Source: Ditylenchus dipsaci (taxonomy: Eukaryota; Nematoda; Chromadorea; Rhabditida; Anguinidae). Taken from it: a stretch of DNA of 64,000 nt. The notes under the pieces were generated by a model. The model saw only the letters and a program-made list of their open reading frames with translations. It did not search any database and was not told the DNA's origin. Location: positions 806,001 to 870,000 of the forward strand of contig SADC01001282.1 in assembly GCA_004194705.1 (NCBI GenBank), in the 5' to 3' direction. The translations under genes were made by a program, and so were the position numbers. Below are positions 1-33,600 of the stretch, one piece after another. Each line of letters starts with the position of its first letter. Within the stretch, counting starts at the first letter, position 1.

Positions 1-925
1 TCAGATACGCCCATAAAATTCATTTTTCAGATTAAAAAACACCCGTAACACCCTGTAAATCTAAATAAATTGTTATTTCAGTAGCCAATCAATCAAGTGC
101 ACTCCATTCGCATTAATTGTTTGTTTACTTTTCAATTTGTGGTCCTAACGAAAATGCTAAATCCTCATCTTGGAAAATACAATAACTCTTATTTTAAAAA
201 GTCATTTTTAGTCAAAAAACGGCAGAAACCCTTAGTTTTCAATAAAGCGTTTACAAAATGATTTTTTATGTTATTTAAAGCCTGTAGCATTTTTTCACAA
301 AAGCTTGTTACACGTATTTTGCCATTTTTGCCGACTAAAAACCAAGAAAAATTTCTTTGTCCCTTCTTCTATTTTTACTTTTTGTGATAACATTTGTAGA
401 GCCAAACGCTTGAATTTTCTCTTTTTCTCTAAATGAGTTTTTGAAAAGTCTAGCTTCGAGCTAGAAATCGGTGAATTGGTGTTATCTTTTTGTTATTGCT
501 GCTTATTGCATGTGCTAATTGAACATTCTTGTACAAATTGATAAACAGGGAATCATTTGTGCATTTGATCAAAAAGAAGCAAGTGGTGTTGATGTTTTTC
601 TAAATTATTTTTTGTTAAAGATGGTCAGACCTTGTCTTTGCTTACAAAATATTGTGAAGGTTTTTTCCTAAACTTTTCTGCCTTAAATTTCAGAATTATT
701 GCGCTCAAGAGATGTGAACTTTATTAAGAGATAGTCTCGACACGATTTGGGCAATTCAAATTTCGTATTTTTAAATGTCATTTTTTAGTGATAGCTAGAA
801 TGACAAGACCGCAATCAGACAAAACAAGTTTTCAAAAGTATTTGTCGCGCGACAAAAACGGCTTTTTTGAGTTCTTATTCTATGTCTTTCGCATTTTTTT
901 GTTGCTTCGATTACAATATTGTTTA

Positions 926-1152
926 CCATATTTCCTCTAATTAACGCTCTGGGGCGTTTTTTATGACTTACCTTTAGGGGGCGTTAATAAGAGTCATTTT
1001 CGGATTATATAGTGCTCAACCGGTAGAACTTGCGAGAACTAAGAAAATGCAACAAAAAACATGTATGTACGAAAAAAATTCTGCTTCGAGATACAAACCC
1101 TCAAAGTCGAGGCGGGTGTTATTAGAGGGGGCGTAAATTAGAAGAAATACGG
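926..1152. mobile_element. Pogo-type palindromic MITE (CCGTATTTC family, copy 1)
   Basis: Inverted ends CCATATTTCCTCTAATTAACG and its complement, flanked by TA. The interior (CGGTAGA...GAGAACTAAGAAAA and TTCGAGATACAAA) is shared with the copies at 46223-46472 and 58097-58348. Confidence 0.8.
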
Positions 1153-1221
1153 TAAATACTTGTCTAACAGCTGTCAGAAATGTTCAGTGATAAAAAATGA
1201 CATAGTCAGCTATTAGGAGAA

Positions 1222-1395
1222 ACATCTTTGTAACCAGATAGTAGCACTCAGACAGCAGTACACAGGTAGGGGTAGCCAAATAGCATTACCCAGGTAATAG
1301 TACCCAGTTGGTTGCATTCATAAAGTGGCACCCACATAATAGTGCCAAGGCGGCGGTAAGCAGGTGGTGGTACCCGGAAGGAATACCCAGTCAAA
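1222..1395. repeat. Decayed tandem repeat of a CAGGTGGTAGTACCC-like unit
   Basis: About ten imperfect units of 14-18 bp (cagatagtagcactcag, caggtaggggtagcc, caggtggtggtaccc). Similar text recurs at 18660-18750, 19160-19260 and 44880-45260. Confidence 0.6.
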
Positions 1396-1605
1396 CCTCG
1401 GTTAGTGTACTCAAACCTCGGTTATCCATTACTTTATCAATTAACCTTAGTTATAGAAAACCTTAGTCTTTTGTCTCTCGCAAAGACTGTGGAGGCAGAG
1501 AGAACGCATTTAGGGTTTTACGACTATTCAATGCTTCAAAGTTGAATTTTTTCTCCGCTAGACCCTAGCTTTTAATAAAACTAATAATTGAAAAAAAATC
1601 AATAG

Positions 1606-23650
<22,045 letters not shown>

Positions 23651-23662
23651 ATATCTCAAAAG

Positions 23663-23668
23663 AATAAA
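23663..23668 (+). promoter_or_regulatory. Polyadenylation signal of the GH31 gene
   Basis: Canonical AATAAA 13 bases after the stop codon of the last GH31 exon. Confidence 0.6.
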
Positions 23669-23812
23669 CGAAACAGAGCTTATAACCAACAAAAATCTGC
23701 TCTTCTAAGTGAGTATTACTTGAAGGAAGGGGGAACTTTACATACGCACCGCCTTAGTGGTAGATTTGACTACGACTTCTGCACACCCTATTTTTCGTCT
23801 CTTTTTACTTAT

Positions 23813-24700
23813 CAGGTTGTTCAATAAGTTCGTAGCGTTTTTTGGTTTAAAGTAATGTTTTATCCTACACTATTTTATGACATGATGTTGTATACGAAAA
23901 TGTTTCTGGGAAGCTGCTTGTTCTTTCTGTTAAAGTCGATTATTGGTTATTCATCAAATGTTTTGATTTGTAGGCTTCAAAAGATAGAGCTCCAAGTTCT
24001 AAAAAAATGCACATCTCCGCCACATTCTGCTGTAACAGTTCAACAAGCACAAAAATGCAACAAAGGCCACCAAATCCACCAACAACGTCTACGGAGATCG
24101 AAAATAGTGTCTTTACGCAAATATCAAGAAACAAAAAGCCTGGGTGGACAAGTCTCCAGAGGCTCGAGCTCCCAACCGAGTCCGAGCTCCACTTCACCCA
24201 AAACCAAAAATTCACCCCAAAGCTGATGTTGTGCATCTGGTGGGGAATTCAAGAGTAGTCTATTGGGAGATGCTGACGAGAGGAAAGACGATAGATCGTT
24301 ACGTCTGTGTGGATCATCTCAGGCAAGTGAATAATGCTCTTTATTGAGACCAGAGGAAGGGCGAGTTCTTTCGCTTCGCGATAATGCTCGTCCACACACA
24401 GCTGCTTTTACTCGAACTGCTATTCATGAGATTCTGCCCACCTTTCCTATTCCTTGATTTGGCCTCAACTGATTTCCATCTATTCCGTGGCCTCCAGAAC
24501 CTTTTGAGTGACGAAACATTTGAGTATGACGATGAACTCGAAGAGTTTATCCAGAACTGGATCAACAACATTGAGCCGATCTTCTTCCACAGAGGCATAA
24601 TGAAGCTCTCTGATCGTTGGCGTGAAGGGACTAACAATGGCGTATCGAGTTAGTTTTTATATCGAGTTGGATGTATGCCTTGAGGAATATAGAGATCAAG
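23813..24700 (+). mobile_element. Decayed mariner element
   Basis: A mariner-type 5' end TTGTTCAATAAGTTCGTAGC starts near 23820. The matching 3' end is not found, so the element is cut off or eroded. It contains the transposase remnant described separately. Confidence 0.65.
24100..24653 (+). pseudogene. Mariner transposase remnant
   Basis: In three frames with shifts: a WW/vvywE piece (HLVGNSRVVYWEMLTRGKTI, then DRYVCVDHLRQVNNAL), DNARPHTAAFTRTAIHEILP (second catalytic Asp region), and LASTDFHLFRGLQNLL through FFHRGIMKLSDRW (third catalytic Asp region). These are in the order of mariner transposases. The N-terminal DNA-binding part is not recognisable. Confidence 0.8.
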
Positions 24701-24824
24701 AGGTTTTAAGGAGAGCTTAAGAGGCATTTTTCATCTTTTTAAAAAATTCTCAATATCTACATTCCTCAAACTACCCAGCGGAGTTTGAAAGCTTATTAGA
24801 ATGACAAAACTCAGGGCTACAGGA

Positions 24825-25330
24825 AATTTCGAGAAGCGCGGTCACTATGGTCCAGGCAGTATAAAGAGATAACAGTGTCGGGTTGTAAAAAAAGAACCGA
24901 TAGTGTCCGGCTCCGACGCTACTCATTTTAATTTTTTTTATGTTTTCTTGTAGCCCTGAGTCTTGTCTTTCTAATAAGCTCCGCTGGGTTTGAGGAATGA
25001 CTGCCAACCGGCTACAAGAAAACATAAAAAGTTTTTGAAAATGATGATAAAAATATTGGACGGCCGGCTGTAAGAAAAAATTTCGGACGGCCGGTTGGAC
25101 GGCCGGTCAAAAACGTCTAAGATGGGCAGGGATGCCGTCCAAATTTCGAGAAGCGCGGTCACTATGGTCCAGGTAGTATAAAAGAGATAACAGTGTCGGG
25201 TTGTAAAAAAAGACCGATAGTGTCCGGCTCCGACGCTACTCATTTTAATTTTTTTATGTTTTCTTGTAGCCCTGAGTCTTGTCTTTCTAATAAGCTCCGC
25301 TGGGTTTGAGGAATGACTGCCAACCGACTC
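24825..25330. repeat. Direct duplication (about 200-bp unit)
   Basis: The block from aaatttcgagaagcgcggtc to gaggaatgactgccaaccg occurs at 24825-25010 and again at 25140-25326, nearly identical. Confidence 0.8.
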
Positions 25331-27090
25331 GATACAAGAACTAACTCGATACACCGACTCGATACATTGACAACTCGATACACTAACTCGATACATTGAC
25401 AACTCGATACACTTTTTATTTTCACCTCAATTACCTCGGCAATTCCGCTCATATCACTACCTTCTACTTAGAAAACGTTTTTGGAATATCGTGATTAGTA
25501 CACGAAAGGGTTAGGGAAGCCGACAAATAAAAATTTCGTCAACTGGACATATAGATCCCCATGTGGTACCCTAGGTGGGAACGAACTTTGTTTTGTTTAT
25601 TATGCTTAATTAATGCATGCATGCTCGGAACATTTTAAGTCAATTTTTGTTTTGAACTTTTTCAGGTTTAAAATCTCTCTATAACCATCAGACTTAATGC
25701 TGTTTCGTATTGCTCGATATGCCTTTTTGTTGGATTTTTGTCCGAAAATAAAATGTCAATGCCTGGCGATATGGTTAACAACCTGGGTCCAAGAAATAAA
25801 CTGTTATTATGAAATAAAATATGATTTTCATGAAAATTTAAAATCATAATTTTGAAGTTCGAGAAATTCTAGTTATATCAGATTTACCGGGCCGGGCCGC
25901 GGGCCTGAAGTTTTAATGCCCGGCCCGGAGCACAAGCGGACGGGCCGGCCCGCGCCGGGCCGGCCGTGCCCAGCCCTGGACATAGGACAGTTCGCACCAG
26001 TTTTTCAGTAGACATCGTACCGGTTTTTTCAGATTTATTTTTTCCATATTTTTGTCTTGAATATTATTCTTGTTAATTCAAAGACTCATCTAAAACCAAC
26101 TTAATGCTCCAGGCGTCAATCAAACCAGGTGGTCATCCACTTGGTTCAAATACCTTTGGGGGTTCACATCGTTCACATTGAGTGTGGGCCTGAGAAATGC
26201 AACTTTCAGTTTTTTTATTTTAATTTTTCAAATATTAAACATTATGGCTTTTAGTTTCCAAAACTTGTTTTCTGTACTAATTTGAATCATTCTAAGGATG
26301 GTAAGACAGTAGTCAAATGCTGTTGGTATTTTTCAAGTTTTCGTGATTCCGCTCATATGACATCCTGCTACTTACGGAACATTTTGAAATGTCGTGATTA
26401 GCGCACAAAAATGACTATGGAAGCCAAAAAAAACAAAAAAATGCACCGAATGGACACCCAAATTCACCAAGTGGTCGTCCACTCTATTAAGATATTCGTA
26501 GATTATATACAGTCAAACCTCGATACAGTGCCCCCCCCCTCCTCAAGTTCGTTCCCACCTAGGTCCACATGGGGATCTATATGTCCAGTTGACGAAATTT
26601 TATTTGTCGGCTTCCCTAACCCTTTCGTGTACTAATCACGATATTCCAAAACGTTTTCTAAGTAGAAGGTAGTGATATGAGCGGAAATTGCGAGGTAAGA
26701 GGTAAAATAAAGTGTATCGGAGTTGTCAATGTATCGAGTTAGTGTATCGAGTTGTCAATTATCGAGTCGGTGTATCGAGTTAGTTCTTGTATCGAGTCGG
26801 TTGGCAGTCATTCCTCAAACCCAGCGGAGCTTATTAGAAAGACAAACTCAGGGCTACAGAAAACATAAAAAAAATTAAATGAGTAGCGTCGGAGCCGACA
26901 CTATCGGTTCTTTTTTTACAACCCGACACTGTTATCTCTTTTATACTACCTGGACCATAGTGACGCGCTTCTCGAAATTTGGACGGCATCCCGTGCCCAT
27001 CTTAGACGTTTTGACCGGCGTCCAACCGGCCGTCCGAAATTTTTTCTTACAGCCGGCCGTCGGCCGGCCGTCCAATATTTCGCCGTCTTG
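25055..27090. repeat. Large inverted repeat, arms about 550 bp
   Basis: Left arm 25055-25610 and right arm 26535-27090 are reverse complements: ggacggccggttggacggcc, tggtccaggtagtataaaag, agctccgctgggtttgagg, actcgatacattgacaactc, ccctaaccctttcgtgtac, then the pogo-MITE core AGTTCGTTCCCACCTAGG. The spacer of about 920 bp carries another degenerate repeat and a hAT-like GC-rich end. The outer part is rich in GGCCGGCCG words. Confidence 0.8.
25870..25985. repeat. GC-rich hAT-like end (GGGCCGGGCC)
   Basis: A run of ccgggccgggcc / cggcccgg words ending gccgtgcccagccctgg, like hAT MITE ends and like the ends of 23101-23467. No partner end is found nearby. Confidence 0.45.
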
Positions 27091-27325
27091 CTGAAAATTA
27101 CGCCGGCCGTCTGCGGCCGTCGACTAAAATTTTCTAACGCCGGCCGTCCCGCCGCCGGCCTAATAGTGAAAAAATTTCTGTGACAAATTTTTGTTCAAAA
27201 ATTGATCTTTATTAAAAAAATTAAGCAGCTTAAAATATATTTCGGTTCGTATTACCAGCTCGTGACTAGATGTGGTGAGAAATGTAATCAGAAAAAGATT
27301 GTTGGTAGTTACGATTCCTAACATA

Positions 27326-29493
27326 CCGTATAACCTCTAATAGACGGGCACCCCCAGAGATGTTGATAATAGACGGGCCCCTCTAATAGACGGGTACCCT
27401 AGAGAGGGGTTGAAAAATAGAAGGTCATCCCTTAATTAGGTGATCATAAACTAATTAATTCAACAAGTTCTGCAGAAGCAGATGGCGGATAAAGCTATTT
27501 ATTCGAACACACCAGGAAGATAAGCTTTAATATCAGAGCCTACAATAATCGGAAATAATTAATAATCGGTAGCAAGAATTGATAGCTCTCGTCATCCGGG
27601 ATATTCTCAAGATCGGCAATGGCACTATTTTGCTCGTCCGAGAAACCATCGTCATCGTCGTCGAAGCGTCCGTTCGGTCCATCAGCAGTAGCTCTGAGTT
27701 CACGGAGAAGGTCCTGCCCCTGTATTCCAATTGGTCCATCTGGCTGAAAGCAGTAGATCTTGTTGTCCTCTGACCCGTCGAGAGCTGTTGATAGAGCGCA
27801 GCTGAAAACGCCACTTATGTGGATAAAAATGAATTTAATTGGGCCAACCTTTGAACGACTTGATGATCATTGCTTTCTCTAGTTCTTCCCAAGCGGTCGC
27901 AGACCCACTCAGACGATCTCCAGTGACGGCGCTTCGGATTTCCAGCCAGCAGTGAATTCTTTAATAGCGTCGTTGATTATCCAGAGATTGTAGCGATGGC
28001 GGATCTTCTCCTTGAGCGGCTTGTTCCATGATACATCAAGAGCCTAAAGTTTAGCATGAGAGAGTTTTTTAATCCTCAGTATACCTGGATGAACTTTGTG
28101 CAGCCTCCGGGAATAATCGCCATCTTGACCTCCAGCTCACTTCAGACTTTTGCTGTCGCTTCACTGCTTGTGACAGCCGAACGCATCCCAGACAGAAGGC
28201 GCCTTTTTCTTGAATGGTCCACAACCGCCGATGACCTTGCGAAGAAGTCTTCAGTGTGCGAGTCGTTTCATCCAGACGGAGCCTGCCCAGTGATCACCAA
28301 CTTTCCTTGAACTTTTCGACGATCTTCGGGTTCTGGCGCTTTCGATGATCAGGACATAGGGGTTCATTTTCTTGCATCCTCTCGAGCGCAGAGTCCAACA
28401 GTGATGCGTATTTTCTCGTGTCCAGTGGTCAGAACGGTAACCTAATTCATAATAATATTCAATTTCGCTTGTTCATAATGCTTGATTCTTACATCCTTGG
28501 CTCCTCGTGTCTCGATTACTCTGTTCTCGGATTGTCAAACCAGATAGCAGTCTCATCGAAGGCAAATATTTCGTTGAAGTTGGAGGATTTGCGCAGCTGC
28601 TCGACATGGACGATGAACTTGCAATGGATTCGATGTAGTTCTTTGGTGGATGCTGACATACTGTGGTACGACGTCGCAGAACAAAATTGTGACGCTTGAG
28701 GAATTTTCTAGCAACCATTTGAGATCTGAAGCCATATTCTGTTTAACATTAACTGTTTAACATAACTGTTTAAATCTAATGTTACCTTCATGTCAGTGTT
28801 GCCAAAGTGCTATAGCTTCGTTTCGGATGATTCTGCGCGAGACCGGGAGCTTGTTCTGGCGCTTGTCTCTGATCCAGTCCGCCAGTTGATCATCGAGTAT
28901 TCCATGCAGCACGTTTCTACCACCACCTTCAACGCGCCTGCGCTGAATGCGTTGGCTGATTTTCTCTAAAAAGTTGTTCTATAAAGGCTACAGGTATTGA
29001 TGATTACTCCTGGCGTTGAAGCTTGGTCTTCTGCTTTGTCCAATTTTGGATTCGCGCCCGATTCCTTTGGTGAACTTCTTGGAGCAGACTTGATAGAGTA
29101 CTTGATCCCCATTCGATTGTCTCAAGCTTGTACTCGACGGTGTAGTTCCCACGCTTTTTCTTCACACACCAGGTTCGTTTTCCAGCAGTTGGATTTTCAT
29201 CTTCTTCGTCGCTGGCCATCGATGATCTGTAAGCCAAATTATTTGTAGGTTGCAAGAGATTCATGCCCAAGAAACGTGCTTTCGCATTTTAATGAAAGTG
29301 CACTGGGTCGGCTTTAGTTTGTAAACCGAAACTACAGTTTTAAATGCTTTATAGCATCGTACCTGATAAAATCTTGAAGAAGGTTGAAAAATAGACGGGC
29401 ACCCTCTAATAGACGGGCACCCTCTAATAGAAGGGCACCCCAGAGAGGGGTTGAAAAATAGAAGGGCATGCCCGTCTATTAGAGGTTATACGG
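27326..29493 (-). mobile_element. Pogo/CENPB-type DNA transposon (2168 bp)
   Basis: Inverted ends CCGTATAACCTCTAATAGAC flanked by TA. Subterminal copies of TCTAATAGACGGGCACCC and agaggggttgaaaaatagaa lie at both ends. The - strand carries an intron-containing transposase gene, now in several frames. It is the only near-complete TA-inserting element in the window, and its outer end resembles the CCGTATTTC MITEs. Confidence 0.85.
27540..29219 (-). pseudogene. Pogo/CENPB-type transposase, frameshifted
   Basis: Order on the - strand from ATG 29219: acidic start and KRTWCVKKKRGNYTVEYKLE (first helix-turn-helix); RRVEGGGRN...DWIRDKRQNKLPVSRRIIR (CENPB-type domain, about 28800-28960); RKFLKRHNFVLRRRTTV; FAFDETAIWFDN (first Asp); TTGHEKIRITVGLCAREDAR; VWDAFGCH (second Asp); MAIIPGGCTKFIQ, an intron near 28044-28083, and LDVSWNKPLKEKIRHRYNLW (third Asp); acidic tail to TAG 27540. 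All three catalytic Asp motifs survive, but adjacent motifs fall in different frames. Another likely intron lies at 28736-28782. Confidence 0.8.
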
Positions 29494-30000
29494 TATTTAG
29501 TGCTTAAAAACTCCATTATTCAACCCGAAATCGTGTGCTGAGCACGGGTGTGTTGTGGCCGAAATGCTGTTTTGACTTAATATTATGTCACGTATATTAG
29601 TGTATTGTGTATATTAGGTACTAATTGTATTACTAATATAGTAGTACTAACCAAGGCACCAAGGCATATTTTTAACCAGAAAAAGGGTAGCCAGGTAAGG
29701 GTATGTGATCGATTATTATTTATGTAATTTTTAAAATTTGATAGTGGCGCCGATAGGCGCCTGTTGCCTTTAGTACACCAGTAAAACAATGAACGCTGTA
29801 ACCCATACCCTCATTCATTTGATGCGGCCCATTCTGGCACAAATTATTCTGGCAAAAATACAAATTGGCAAAAACTTATCCTGGCACAAATTTGTGGAAA
29901 AAGTTTTATTGGCAAAAATCGTTTTATAACATGTATCTTCTATGTTGCTGTCTCTATATAGCATCTCAAGTTACCTTTTGAATGGCTCCGTAGTTATATA

Positions 30001-30217
30001 GGGCTCTATTGGACTTTAGGGGGCCATTTTTGCCTTGGTCCCCGCTGTTGTTTTTAAGGTGATAATATTAAAGGTGATCATGTTAACCATAATCAACCTG
30101 ATCACCATAATCACAGTGTTACAGTAACCATAATGAACAGGGGGACCAAGCTGTTTCATCAAAAAAACAACAGAGGGGACCAAGGCAAAAATGGCCCCCT
30201 AAAGTCCAATAGGGCCG
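30001..30217. mobile_element. Palindromic MITE with GCCTTGGTCCCC motif
   Basis: Ends GGCTCTATTGGACTTTAGGG and complement (cctaaagtccaatagggcc), followed inward on both sides by ccatttttgccttggtcccc. Confidence 0.75.
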
Positions 30218-30662
30218 TTATAGTCTACTTTGCATATCCTTATGAATGTGCAAACCCTTCAGCTTATTTATTCAAATCTTCATCACATCTAATAAATTCT
30301 TTATTGTTTTTCATTTCAAGCGCCAATGAGATCATATAAAGACTTTGTATGATAGAAATTAAAGACCCGCTAGCATAAGTGAAGAAGGCAATTGAGCAAT
30401 TTCATTTTTAGATTCCAACAATCTCTACACAAGTCAGCTCTTGCTCTCACACAAATCAGGCTGTTGACGAGAGGTGAGGTGTTTGGTTGACTTATGGCCA
30501 AAATTGTGGAAGTGGTCAGCATAGAGTGGTTGTTGTTGATTGGTCTAATGTGGATATTGTCTGGAGGTGTTTTTCGCACTTCTGCTTGAGCCAATCCAGT
30601 ATCAATACAGCTTATCTTGTCCAGAGCTATAGGACTGAATGCATTCAGGGTACCATCTTCAG

Positions 30663-33600
30663 TCAATGCCCTCCTATGGAATGGGTGGTGGGCAGACGGT
30701 CATTCAAGTGGTTAACTTTAGCAGCCTTAGTGCTGGTCTGCGGAGGATGACGTTTTTGCCAACACTCGTAGTATTGAATGCAACTAAAAATTGGAAGGTT
30801 GTGTATATTTACATTCAGAAAATAGATGGTAGCTACCTTGAAATGACCAGAATCTGCCAGAAGAATAGAGCAGCTAGAAGGAAACAGCCAAGTATTGTGA
30901 CCAGAAGCACCAAAAGCAATATAGAGGAAGGTTTTTCGGCAGTGGAATAAGCTGAAAATTATGATTTTTTCATTTTACTCTGTTTCTAATCAAATTTGAC
31001 TTGGGAGTCTTGTAAAAATTTCTGGCACTTAGTTTGTTTAAATAATAAAATAGTGACCAAAAGCATTAAAATTTCAGGCTTTTGAACAAAAATTTAAAAA
31101 AGTCTTCAGAAAAATTTGGCTATACAGTGGATTCTCGATTTAACATACGATCTTTCGTTTTTTGTCAAATACTTTTTATTTCTTTATTCTTTTTAATTCT
31201 GAAAATACCCATCTCCTTAAAATTTTGTGCTTGACATAACTGTCTTTTTAAAATGTTTCGTTTTCGGAAAATTCTGAGAAAACGCCTAAAACTCGGAATA
31301 TCCACTTTTAGAATTTTATTCGGAAACGAAAAATTCCAAAAAGACAGAAATGTCAAGCACAAAATTTTAAGGGGTAGGTATCTTCAGAATTTAAAAAAAG
31401 TAACAAAATAAAAAGTATTTGACAAAAAAACGAAAATCGTATGTTAAATCGAGAGTTGACTATAACTGATTTGGTTTGCTAAAAACCTGATATATGCCAC
31501 GGAAAAACTTATTTCGGCCACAAAACCCGTCAAAAAGACTGAAGTGTGTCACTGATTTTTATTTCAAAAATATGTTTTTTCCGTACTACCTTTAATAACT
31601 CACCCCCTCCCTTTATTAAATGGCTCAAATTGAATTGCAGCGGTAAAACTGTGAATTTCAACGGTAAATTAATTTTTTCAACGGTATTTTCAAATTTGCC
31701 ATAAACAATGAAATTCAACGGTAAATTTGTGAAATTCAGCGGTAAATTTATCGTAAAGTCAACTTCACAGTCCGTTGCCTCATAGAAATGACCCCAAGGT
31801 TAAATAGTTGGCGCAAAGCATAAATTTTGTTTCAGATGAAATCCTTATATTTGATACACAAATAAGACAACGGACTGTGAAGTTGACTTTACGATAAATT
31901 TACCGCTGAATTTCACAAATTTACCGTTGAATTTTATTGTTTTATGGCAATTTGAAAATACCGTTGGAAAAAATTAATTTACCGTTGAAATTCACAGTTT
32001 TACCGCTGCAATTCACTTACAGCCCTATTAAATTTAGGGAAAATTTAGAAAAAAAGTCTCGATTTTGAAATGGATGATTGTTATCATGAACTTAACGCGC
32101 TTAACCCGGTATTTAGAAATGGTTTGTCACAGTCCACTCTCAATTTAGTGTAAGCCTAAAAAATTCGTTCCCACTTTTTAAAAGTTTATACCATATTTTT
32201 GAAAATTAGATGAAATTTTTTGAATTTTCATTAAATTTGATTTGTCAGTCTAATCGTAAAAATCGCAAAGTATCTGATTTTGTCGGTCGTTTTCGTGACT
32301 GACAACAGTTTTACCGCAAAGACCCGCTACTCTCGATTAAGTATAGCTTCGTTTTAAAAATAAGTAGCTACACTAAATCGATGGGCTCAGGTAATTGCCG
32401 CAAAACTTTTGCACTCACAAAAACAATGGGAAAAATTGAAAATTCTTGCGATTTTACGGTTTAGACAACCGCGGAAGCCTCCAAAGTACGAGATAAAACG
32501 GGAGCGCTAGGTGGAAACGAACTTTCTGGGGTTACACTGAAACGAGAGTGGACTGTATTAAAAAGTATAATAAATTTTGCTTGAACGACTTCTGTTGTGT
32601 TGAAATTTTCGCCGGCACTTTTGGCGTCTACTCATTGAAAAAATAATTCATCCCGCTCTTATAGGAACGGCACATTTCTGGAAACGGAAAAGAAAACAAA
32701 GTTTTTTGAAAAAAATGATTTTTAATTGTAAAGTTGCAATTCTGCTATTTATGATCACACCTACTTTTTGATTCTCTATCAGATGTATCAAGCAGAATTT
32801 CTATTTCATTTGAAAAAATAAATTACAGTCGAACTCCGATATAAGGCCACCCCTGGGGACCGGCCGAAGGTGGCCTTATATCGGGGTGGCTTTATATCGG
32901 GGGTGAACTTTGACTAATTTCTTTCTTTGCTGGCCAAAAAATTCGTCTCGAGGTGGCCTTATATCGGGTGGCCTTATATCGGAGTTCGACTGTATTCCTG
33001 CATTTTTTGGTAGTTTTCAGCCCGTTTCTGGAAGCGGTTTCCATTTGATAACTCATCCGGGCGAGTTATTAGAAGAAATAGGATATTTCAGTATTTCAGC
33101 AGACCAGATCAATTCATCCTAAAAAAATTACTGAAAAAAAACTTACCGAAAATGGCTAGCAGTGTGTTGTAGTTGAATAAAGCGAAAACACCGACAATAA
33201 CCACCATTAGAAGGCACACTATCAAGTGGATTACCTAAATCTTGTTGTCAATACATCTCTGCCAATTGAACTACTTCCAAAAAACCCACAGTGACTATAA
33301 GCAGAGGATATAAATATTTGGGCTTGTGGTTAACAAGTCCATAAGCCGAGATTGGAATGACGAGGAGAGGAATCAAGGCCCAGACCATGGCGGACACCAT
33401 CCCAAACAATAGTCCACACACCGTCAACCACACATATAGCACTAGGAAACATTTGGTGCCTATCTGCAAACAATTATATTAGACATTCTCTCATCTTGTA
33501 TACTATACGAAATTTTAGTGTGGATATTCGACAAAAGCCCAATGTTTTTGATATATTATTGGTGGGTAGATGTTCAGCGATTTCAGTGATATTTTTTTGA

